34,230 nt of DNA. It comes from Stramenopiles sp. TOSAG23-2. Its lineage: Eukaryota > Sar. Position 1 is the first letter of the stretch. Each line of letters begins with the position of its first letter. The notes under the pieces were generated by a model. It was not told where the DNA came from, did no database searches, and saw only the letters and a list, made by a program, of their open reading frames with translations. Below, piece after piece: positions 10,437 to 17,770 of this stretch. Location of the stretch: positions 1 through 34,230 of the forward strand of contig LT649350.1 in NCBI GenBank assembly GCA_900128395.1, in the 5' to 3' direction. The position numbers and the translations under genes were made by a program.

Positions 10437-11006
10437 GAGTCTAGGTACTACTTTATTATTAATAATAGTATATATATATATATATATATGTAGACGTCCC
10501 TTACTCTTCTGGATACATGTATATTTTCATAGACTAGAGCTATTATTATTTATGAAAGAAGGTGCAAAGAATGCAATGTATAGCAGCTAAATAGCATTAT
10601 TATATACACGAAAACTACATAAGGTTTCTTCTTGCGAAGATTCGACCTTTTGAGTATATTATAGGCGGCACATAGTGCAATACAATAATGCCAGGAATGC
10701 CAGAATGCCAGCCGCGCCTTATAATATTAGGCCAGGATGCCAGGAATGGTCGGGTATTTTTATGTCCGATGTAAAAGATGTAGTAGTACCTGGTAAACAT
10801 CATAAAAAGATATTTTTCGTCGTCGGTTGTGTTCGAAATGAATTATCTGGCCATAATACAAATTATAGATTACAATATATCATCATCTTCATCATCATAG
10901 ACAAAAAGGAGATACAACAATATTATAACATCATATTGTATGTGTGTATGTGTGTATTTACAATATTATAATATATAGAAATATACATACATACATATAT
11001 ATAAAA
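10437..11006. other. Divergent promoter region between the FkbH and metalloprotease genes
   Basis: The genes on either side are transcribed outward, so this stretch should hold both promoters. It contains TA runs at 10468-10490 and 10985-11002 and a cluster of short ATGCCAG-type repeats around 10688-10750 that is GC-richer than its surroundings. The small open frames here look like chance. Confidence 0.5.
10688..10750. repeat. Cluster of ATGCCAG-like short repeats
   Basis: The motif ATGCCAG or CCAGGAATG recurs about five times within 60 bases, in a locally GC-richer patch. It resembles the CCAG/CTGG-rich islands seen near 24.2, 24.5 and 26.0 kb. Confidence 0.65.
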
Positions 11007-13799
11007 ATGAGTGGATTATCAGGCTCTTTCTTCAATAATAATAATAACAATAGAAAACGAAGGATTCGTAGCCATAATAATAAAAAAATATTTAACAATT
11101 TAAATAAAAAAATTGTCAAGTATAAAAAATTACATACTACAATTCGTGGAACTAAACACGACGAGGATGATGATGATGATGGCAAATCTTCCTCTGATGG
11201 TTCAGAGGAATCAGAAGAAAGTGATGATGATGATGATGATGATGAAGAAGAAGATGGAGAAGAGGAATCAAAAGAAGCTGAAGAAGCATCTGAGGAGGAA
11301 GAAAAGAAGTCACCACCACCACCACCACAACAACAACAAAGGCAACAAAAAGAAGAAGAAATGCCACCTCAAACTATTGATGAATTTTTAGATAAAGTGA
11401 CTGAAAAAACAGATACAGAATATATTGTACATGATTCATTTTTTAAAATTGTCGTTAGTGATACATATGAAGAAATTTTTCTATGGTTACATTCAAGCAA
11501 TATGAAAGAACTGTTCTTTCACCAATTAACGGTGGATGGTGTTGAAGGCTCGTTACCAGATATGTTTGACACGACGCCAAAAACAGCTGGGTTATATTTT
11601 GATATGGCACCAAATGGTATGGATGTTATACTAGTTGAGGCACAACAAGAATTGTCTTCAACAGATTTAGCTTCAAGTATGTACGATGAAAGTACAAATG
11701 GTATGAAACGTGGCATTTTGAAATATTTCAGACCATTATTTGATGATGATGAAAATGAAGAAATATTGATTGATGTATCAAGTTGGTTTTTATCATTTGC
11801 TACTTTTGCATCATTTGGCCGTCCATCCAGTGCACTTGGCAATACGAATATATTGTTAGAGACACGTGGATATGAAGAAAATTTTTTCCTTCGTATAGCG
11901 ACTCAAAAACCTGGTACTACTCCATTGAAAAGGACATATGGTTTTGATCAAAATCCAACAATTTATTTCACAGTAGCATTTTGTTTATTACCAAAAGAAG
12001 TCATGACACCACGTATGCACGATAGGAGAGTTGGATATTTTACTACATCTATTTTGAAAGGTGAAGAAAATAAAGTCACGCTTGAAAATTTTGTTATAAA
12101 TCGTTGGAATTTTGATCGTTTAGGTGGGACATTGAAATATTGCATTGATCCGAATGTACCGAAATTGTACCATGAAACTATTAAACACGGTGTACATTCA
12201 TGGAATCCATCCTTTATTGCAGCAGGTTTTCCTGAACCTGGACCTATACGTTGCGTAGCACCAGGAGATGTTGATTTTCCAGACGATTTTGCACGGGGGG
12301 ATGCACGGTTCAGTGTTATTTACATGACCAATCCATCCATGGCTGGATTACTTGGATATGGCCCATCAATTGTTGATTTTCGCAGTGGGGAAATATTAGT
12401 TGCACATTGCTTACTTGGTTTTAAACCATTCGTTGAAAGTACATCAGCTGGGAATTATGATGGTTTAATTAACGAGGAGGAATACGATGATGAAGCAAGT
12501 AATGGATGCGGCAGACCGTTACTCGATGCAAATCATCCTGATGTATTGAAAAATATTTTACACACTGTCGTACATGAAATTGGCCATACACTTGGTTTAA
12601 GGCATAACTTTATCGCAGCGGAGGATGGAAATACCAGTTGCATGGCGTATGTCGATGATTTAGATATTACGGATCCAAAAATTCCAAAATATGGTGGGCA
12701 TTTTTTATTGGAACCTGGGATATATGATACATATGCAATTAAATATGGTTATACTAAATTGGATGGTGAAGTGAAAGGAAAACGCCATGAAAAGTTGTAT
12801 CTATTAGGAAATGGTCAAAATATAACAGATATGAAAAAAAGCAGTACGCCTCAAAATCCATTATTTGCTACGGATGAAAATATAATGGATGGATTTGATC
12901 CACGCATTAATAGATGGAATAATCGTGTAAAAGATATGGGGAAAAGAGATTTGGAACTTGTCGCTCAAAAAAGATCAAATTTGTTGTTTAACGTAATGAA
13001 TGGCACAATTAGGCCAGAGACATATACTGGACGAATTGTTCGATTAATGGAAAGAGTTGCAAGGCATTTGTCCGATAGCTCCGTATTTATAGGTGGTGTT
13101 GAAATGGATCGAACGAGACGTTCATTAAAACCAGTCTCACCAACTGATGTTAGAAATTTCATTAGGACGGTTATTGATTATACCGTTGGCCCACTATTTC
13201 GTTTTAATTCTGATGAAGGTTCCTACATGCTGGCACCAACAAATCAAACGTATCGTATAGCACCAGTGCAACCATTGGGAATGCATTCTCAACAATCCCA
13301 AGCAATATTAGGTGCGATGCTTTATACAGGTAGATTAACAAAAATGGAAGCGCATCGGTCTCAATGGAAAGAACATATGAAGCTGACATTACAAGACTCA
13401 CCCGATGCACAAATTAATATGGAAGATTGTCCATTGAGTACATACGATTTATTAACAGGACTTGCATATGGAAATGGTAATATTGCACCTGGTATCTTTT
13501 ATCCATTTGATATGAATGGTTGTAAAAATATAAGTCCATCCGAAGTAACAGCAGCGGGGGAAGATCATTTACGTATGGAAGTACATGAAATATTTGGAAA
13601 TCATGTACATTCATTATTATATAATCGTGGTGTACATAGTTCCATTAGAGCATCCTCTCGAGCTTTTGCAAAACATGTTCAAGAAGGTTTGGATTGGTTA
13701 GAGAAAAATGAAGGGGACATATCTATTGTAGCATATAGTCAATGGGAATTTGTATTTAAACATATTTTGACTCCACCACAATTAATGACGATGATGTAG
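11007..13799 (+). CDS. Met-zincin zinc metalloprotease (DUF5117/DUF4953 type)
   Basis: The 930-residue product is a predicted zinc-dependent peptidase. The catalytic signature is at residues 523-533: His523-Glu524-x-x-His527, then Gly and a third ligand His533 followed by Asn, the extended zincin motif. Upstream, the Asp-Arg-Arg-Val-Gly-Tyr-Phe-Thr segment and the Tyr-Gly-Pro-Ser-Ile-Val-Asp block match the DUF5117/DUF4953 proteins common in Bacteroidetes and related bacteria, which have a similar core length. The first 125 residues differ. They contain an Asn run, basic patches, a long Asp/Glu tract (~52-100) and Pro and Gln runs (~103-114). I see no signal peptide, unlike the usually exported bacterial relatives. 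The ATG at 11007 follows an A-rich leader and is preferred to an upstream GTG at 10944. The substrate is unknown. Confidence 0.9.
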   Translation: MSGLSGSFFNNNNNNRKRRIRSHNNKKIFNNLNKKIVKYKKLHTTIRGTKHDEDDDDDGKSSSDGSEESEESDDDDDDDEEEDGEEESKEAEEASEEEEKKSPPPPPQQQQRQQKEEEMPPQTIDEFLDKVTEKTDTEYIVHDSFFKIVVSDTYEEIFLWLHSSNMKELFFHQLTVDGVEGSLPDMFDTTPKTAGLYFDMAPNGMDVILVEAQQELSSTDLASSMYDESTNGMKRGILKYFRPLFDDDENEEILIDVSSWFLSFATFASFGRPSSALGNTNILLETRGYEENFFLRIATQKPGTTPLKRTYGFDQNPTIYFTVAFCLLPKEVMTPRMHDRRVGYFTTSILKGEENKVTLENFVINRWNFDRLGGTLKYCIDPNVPKLYHETIKHGVHSWNPSFIAAGFPEPGPIRCVAPGDVDFPDDFARGDARFSVIYMTNPSMAGLLGYGPSIVDFRSGEILVAHCLLGFKPFVESTSAGNYDGLINEEEYDDEASNGCGRPLLDANHPDVLKNILHTVVHEIGHTLGLRHNFIAAEDGNTSCMAYVDDLDITDPKIPKYGGHFLLEPGIYDTYAIKYGYTKLDGEVKGKRHEKLYLLGNGQNITDMKKSSTPQNPLFATDENIMDGFDPRINRWNNRVKDMGKRDLELVAQKRSNLLFNVMNGTIRPETYTGRIVRLMERVARHLSDSSVFIGGVEMDRTRRSLKPVSPTDVRNFIRTVIDYTVGPLFRFNSDEGSYMLAPTNQTYRIAPVQPLGMHSQQSQAILGAMLYTGRLTKMEAHRSQWKEHMKLTLQDSPDAQINMEDCPLSTYDLLTGLAYGNGNIAPGIFYPFDMNGCKNISPSEVTAAGEDHLRMEVHEIFGNHVHSLLYNRGVHSSIRASSRAFAKHVQEGLDWLEKNEGDISIVAYSQWEFVFKHILTPPQLMTMM

Positions 13800-14166
13800 G
13801 GAGATGGGGAGGCACACGTATATTATATAGTGTTGTATATATATATATATACGAGTATATATTTGAGGGAGGTGTATCAAAATAATGATAATGTATGATA
13901 CATACACACAGTTTTTTTTTTATAAAAAATACGAAATCCACAAGATAAAAATTGGAGTCTCGTAGTTTTGTACGAACCGTAAAAATAATGCATAGGCGTA
14001 CATCAACATATGCATTACCTTGTACGAGTATGATCCGGCACGGATCTTATTACGAGGTATTATATATATATATATTTAATACATATGTAGACAAAAATTA
14101 AACTCTTTTTTAGATATTCGTATTCGTACTTTTTATAAAAAAATAATTAAAAAGACATTTACCCTC
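13800..14166. other. Convergent intergenic region
   Basis: This lies between the 3' ends of the metalloprotease and mannonate dehydratase genes. It holds TA microsatellites at ~13837-13862 and ~14061-14078 and a T run at 13912-13921. No gene is seen. Confidence 0.5.
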
Positions 14167-15255
14167 TTAGCCTCTAATGTTTCTACGTTTGCTTGTATTC
14201 ATACTACTATCATACATAAAATTTGCACTTTTCTCAACACTTTCCATTAATCCTTTTAAGTAACCAAGTGCGAATAATCTACCAAGAAGATGGTAACCAG
14301 GTAATTTGTTATCTTCCGTTTCCATTGTTGGAACATGATCAGGACGAATTGTACATTGTAAACCAGCATCAAAATATGCTTTCATAGCATCGTACATATC
14401 AATATCTCCAGTATCTTGCCATGTTTCATAAAATTCTGTCCCATCTTTATTCTTACAAATTACATTACGAGCATGTACAAATTTAATTTTCTTCCCTAAT
14501 CGTTTGATTGATGCTGGAATATTAATACCCCGCGATGCAAATGTTCCTTGACAAAAACATATTCCATTGCGTGGCGACGGGACCAGCTCACATACTTTTT
14601 CTATATGATCAATATCATAAACTATCTGTGGCTGACCATGTAAATCAGCTACTGGTGGGTCATCTGGATGTAATGCTAAATCAACCTCATATTTTTCACA
14701 TATAGGTAATATTTCCTTTAAAAAGTTTTCTAAATTTTTCCACAATTCATCTGCTGTTGTAATTTTAGATTGTTTCTTATGACCACTAACTTCTGCTGGT
14801 GTATCTTTAATATTAAACGATGTGCTCAATGCTCCACCTCGTTGTGGATCATCCGTGGAGGTTCTTGTCCAATCATCAGATGGCATCCAATTGTAACAAA
14901 ATGTTTTTACTCCACACTGTGCCATATTTTGAATTAAAGTTTTTATGTTGGCAATTTGCTCTTCTTTACCCGGCAAATTGTGAACAATTTTATCATGTGG
15001 TACAAACCTTTCAATCACTGAGACTTTTAAATTATGTTTTGCCATGTCTTTTACTGCATTATCCAATTCTTCCAATGTAAATCCAGGACATGGTAATACA
15101 ATATCAGTAGCACCAGCTTGAGCAGCTAATTTCAAGTTGGATAGGTTAGATATTTCTGGTACTAATAATATGCCTAGTTTCATGAATGGTTTATTTGATA
15201 TTCCATTAATGGAGTTTTTGTCAGTACTGGTGGTGGTAGTAGCTAATGACGCCAT
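14167..15255 (-). CDS. Mannonate dehydratase (UxuA family) homologue
   Basis: The family removes water from D-mannonate to give 2-keto-3-deoxygluconate in hexuronate breakdown. The 362-residue product has a xylose-isomerase-like TIM barrel. Family landmarks are His196 in His-Pro-Asp-Asp-Pro-Pro, Cys235 in the Phe-Cys-Gln-Gly strand, His261 in Val-His-Ala-Arg-Asn and Asp306 in Arg-Pro-Asp-His. These correspond to the His/Cys/His/Asp metal ligands of UxuA enzymes. The Gly-Asp-Ile-Asp-Met-Tyr segment before the last ligand is also typical. I chose the ATG at 15255. The frame stays open to a TTG at 15285, but that upstream stretch only adds a hydrophobic decapeptide, and the 15255 ATG is followed by G. 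The length is slightly below bacterial UxuA (about 390). No other uronate-pathway genes lie nearby. Confidence 0.9.
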   Translation of the reverse strand: MASLATTTTSTDKNSINGISNKPFMKLGILLVPEISNLSNLKLAAQAGATDIVLPCPGFTLEELDNAVKDMAKHNLKVSVIERFVPHDKIVHNLPGKEEQIANIKTLIQNMAQCGVKTFCYNWMPSDDWTRTSTDDPQRGGALSTSFNIKDTPAEVSGHKKQSKITTADELWKNLENFLKEILPICEKYEVDLALHPDDPPVADLHGQPQIVYDIDHIEKVCELVPSPRNGICFCQGTFASRGINIPASIKRLGKKIKFVHARNVICKNKDGTEFYETWQDTGDIDMYDAMKAYFDAGLQCTIRPDHVPTMETEDNKLPGYHLLGRLFALGYLKGLMESVEKSANFMYDSSMNTSKRRNIRG

Positions 15256-15977
15256 GATTAAATAGACTATAATTACTTTGAACAATTTCGACTTCTATAC
15301 CATTAGTGTGGTACTAGTTTTATTATTATTATAATGTTTTTTATATGTATATGTAAAATAATAATTTGTTGATATTGTTTATTCTTTCAACAAATTAATT
15401 AATCATCTGGTATAATAATATAATAATAATATAATAATAATTAATAAATGTGCTAATTAAGGTATATGAAGAATTAAGAAGATTTTATTCTAAATATTAC
15501 AAAAATGTAATAATATCATTAAGAACTAACGCACTAACGACACAAACACAACATTTTCCCTTAATTTATTTATCTTCGATTTTTTACAATCAATAAATAA
15601 TAATTTTTGGTTTGAAATAATAATAATTTCAATAATTGTGCAATTCTAAAATACTTTTAATATAAAAAATACTTTAACTTGTATAATAATGGTACATACC
15701 TGCCTGGTATTCCTACTATTAATATAATACTGTATTCCTTGTTAATATTTATTAGGAGGAGGAGGTTAAGGTAATCCGAAATGTGCAATTGGTAATCTGT
15801 GGTAAAATTAATAAATAATAAATAATAGATTTTTCAGCATTTCAGCACATCAGCTGTCGCATTAGTACCTGGGTACACATGTAATCATAACAATAGAATA
15901 ACAATAATATTATAAAAGAAGAAATAAAAATAGAAGGTAAATAAATAATCCAAACGTACAAGTAAAATTTAAGTACC
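15256..15977. other. Divergent promoter region between the mannonate dehydratase and ORAI-like genes
   Basis: This 722-base AT-rich stretch lies between divergent genes. It contains a short TAATAATA array at ~15415-15445, and a GGAGGAGG patch near 15752-15764. No gene-like frame is seen. Confidence 0.5.
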
Positions 15978-16808
15978 ATGTTAAATGCCGAGAAAGATGT
16001 TTTAAGTTCTGCATTGTATAAAGCAAGAAATGAAATTAAACGTTTAGATTTAGATAATTTGTATTCATTTTTATCCTCATTAGCAACACAAGCTGCTTTA
16101 TTAGCTGGTTTTGCTTTTGGTGCTTTGCAACCATATGATACAGACAACGATTCATTTTGGAATGTATGCTTGCAACTTTTTGTCATTGTTACTTTAGGTG
16201 CAGAGATGTATGTTGTATGCAATGGCATGCTTGTAACAGTGCTTGGACCTACACTTGCACTAAATGGTCCAAAAGGAAGTATGGAACGTGCTGTATATTT
16301 AATGAGACGTGAGCGCGGCACAATTTTTAATATGTTTGGTATTGGTTTATTAGGCTTCTTTGGAATGATTATTTGTTTAAGTGCTATATATATGCCCATT
16401 GGTATAGCTGCTGTATGTATGGTCATCAGTGCTGGATTTGCTGTTTTAACAATAACCGTGTCTAGGCGTATATTGATAGATTTTAAATTTGAAGAGCCAA
16501 AATACACTGAAAGAGTTAGGGTCGGTAATGATGGCAATCCTTTAACTGCAGTTGATGATACATACAAAGAGTCCAATAATAAAAGTAAACGAAAATCAAT
16601 TGGACAGGGAAATATTAGTGCAGCTGAATTTTTGAATATGGATGATCCTAATGCTGGTAAATTTGTAGATAGCAGTAATGATAAAGTTCAAAGAGGTGAT
16701 GAAGAAGTGGAAGAAATCGAACGAAGAAATAATCGAAATAATCTCGATACAAATAATATAAACGAGTCATCAACAACAAATTTATTAGCTTCAGTATTTA
16801 AAAAATAA
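15978..16808 (+). CDS. ORAI-like four-transmembrane protein
   Basis: The 276-residue product has four hydrophobic helices at about residues 28-48, 58-88, 113-135 and 138-160, with a short basic segment before each pair and a hydrophilic Asn/Glu/Lys-rich tail. The first helix contains Ala-Leu-Leu-Ala-Gly-Phe-Ala, close to the pore-helix sequence of ORAI calcium-release-activated channels. The second helix and the loop after it also resemble ORAI. The glutamate that forms the ORAI selectivity filter has no clear counterpart: the aligned position is a Gln-Pro pair, with acidic residues (Asp-Thr-Asp-Asn-Asp) just after. It may be a distant ORAI homologue with other selectivity. A possible alternative splice from a GTAAAT donor at 16657 to an acceptor ending at 16965 would replace the tail, but this is unproven. 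Confidence 0.75.
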   Translation: MLNAEKDVLSSALYKARNEIKRLDLDNLYSFLSSLATQAALLAGFAFGALQPYDTDNDSFWNVCLQLFVIVTLGAEMYVVCNGMLVTVLGPTLALNGPKGSMERAVYLMRRERGTIFNMFGIGLLGFFGMIICLSAIYMPIGIAAVCMVISAGFAVLTITVSRRILIDFKFEEPKYTERVRVGNDGNPLTAVDDTYKESNNKSKRKSIGQGNISAAEFLNMDDPNAGKFVDSSNDKVQRGDEEVEEIERRNNRNNLDTNNINESSTTNLLASVFKK

Positions 16809-16965
16809 AATTTAAATAGAGGACCACAGAGATTGGTATAATATATTCGTACTTTCGTAAAAATATTTTGATGTTTTTTTATTTTCTCTAGAGAGAATAC
16901 ACACACACACAAATGTGATATATTGATAATATTTTTATAAAATATAATATATATATGATATATAG

Positions 16966-17252
16966 ACGGAAATCAATATAAGGAATTGCATGAGGACATG
17001 ATGGCATATGCATCTATAAATAAAAAAGGCGAACCGCGATTGCAGGCAACACCGCCATTTAATGATGGAGCAGCTTTATCTGAAACACATGACACGGAAC
17101 ACATCAGGAATGACTCTATTCGTCACACATCGGTTCAATCAAAAACAAATACAAAAACCAATAACTCACGAATTGAGAACTCCCATGATGAGATATATAT
17201 ATATATAAATAATTTCCTAATGTTTATACGTATGCATATGATACCAGTATAA
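16966..17252 (+). CDS. Short open frame, possible alternative 3' exon of the ORAI-like gene
   Basis: The frame is open from 16959 and reads a hydrophilic, fairly balanced sequence up to about 17195, then an Ile/Tyr-rich end produced by a TA tract. The first ATG is at 16998. A TATATAG just before 16966 could be a 3' splice site. Joined to the phase-1 GTAAAT donor at 16657 in the ORAI-like gene it would give an in-frame alternative C-terminus. It could equally be a gene fragment or chance. I do not recognise the sequence. Confidence 0.25.
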
Positions 17253-17264
17253 TAAATGAGTATT

Positions 17265-17511
17265 TAAATCATTTTTGATTTGAGATGTTAATTTCCGGGA
17301 GTAAAAGAAATTTATATAAATACATGAGTAAGAGAAAATTTTTATATATTATATAAAATGTTCTCTTACTCATTATATAATATATTTTGAAATATATATA
17401 TATATATATTTAAATTATAATATATATTATATATAAAATGTTCTCTTACTCATATATTATATAAATTTCTTTTACTCCCGGAAATTAACATCTCAAATCA
17501 AAAATGATTTA
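17265..17511. mobile_element. MITE-like element with 55-bp perfect terminal inverted repeats
   Basis: The left arm 17265-17319 is the exact reverse complement of the right arm 17457-17511. Similarity continues imperfectly inward (ATGAGTAAGAGAA against its complement). Both ends can be read as a TA dinucleotide outside a 243-bp element (17267-17509), which would fit the TA target duplication of Tc1/mariner-type elements. A 13-bp inner inverted repeat (17324-17336 with 17361-17373) forms a nested hairpin, and its right half is repeated directly near 17441-17453. There is no coding capacity, so it is a non-autonomous element or a structural palindrome. Confidence 0.8.
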
Positions 17512-17531
17512 TAAAATTTAGTAAAAATGAT

Positions 17532-17753
17532 TTAGTATTCAAAAGATTGTTCCTCTGTCTGTGATTCAGAGTTAGACGAAAGAGATACTCCTTCATAAAG
17601 TTGTAAATCACATGGTTTAATCAATCTAAATGTTTTTGTATTGTCATTATCCAATTTAACTTTTAATATATACGAAGTATACATTTTTATTACGAAGTAT
17701 GTATGATTACATACGAGTATGATATTATATCTATCATTATGCATATATATCAT
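17532..17753 (-). CDS. Small open frame downstream of the OSCA-like gene, doubtful
   Basis: This 73-codon ATG frame starts 17 bases after the OSCA-like stop on the same strand. Its N-terminal part is Tyr/Ile-rich. The last 50 residues have a plausible protein-like composition (a beta-rich stretch, then an acidic Ser/Glu tail). It may be 3' UTR sequence, a remnant exon or a tiny gene. No family is recognised. Confidence 0.2.
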   Translation of the reverse strand: MIYMHNDRYNIILVCNHTYFVIKMYTSYILKVKLDNDNTKTFRLIKPCDLQLYEGVSLSSNSESQTEEQSFEY

Positions 17754-17770
17754 ATATAATATATGATACT

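Larger units (their letters stand above)
16809..17770. other. Convergent intergenic region containing a palindromic element
   Basis: This separates the 3' ends of the ORAI-like and OSCA-like genes. It holds the doubtful frames at 16966-17252 (+) and 17532-17753 (-) and, between them, the 17265-17511 inverted-repeat element. The remainder is TA-rich. Confidence 0.5.

Noticed and set aside
10944-11006. An N-terminal extension of the metalloprotease from a GTG at 10944
   Set aside because: It would need a non-ATG start and reads a TA-microsatellite peptide. The ATG at 11007 is the natural start.
7974-15255. The idea that FkbH, Met-zincin and mannonate dehydratase form one transferred bacterial gene cluster
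   Set aside because: They lie on alternating strands with eukaryote-sized AT-rich spacers, share the local composition and have unrelated functions. Separate acquisition or old inheritance is at least as likely.
15256-15285. A hydrophobic decapeptide extending the mannonate dehydratase from a TTG
   Set aside because: A eukaryotic TTG start is unlikely and an ATG follows; a signal peptide is therefore not claimed.
15842-16576. A 244-codon minus-strand open frame overlapping the ORAI-like gene
   Set aside because: It is antisense to a well-supported four-helix protein and its translation has no domain features.
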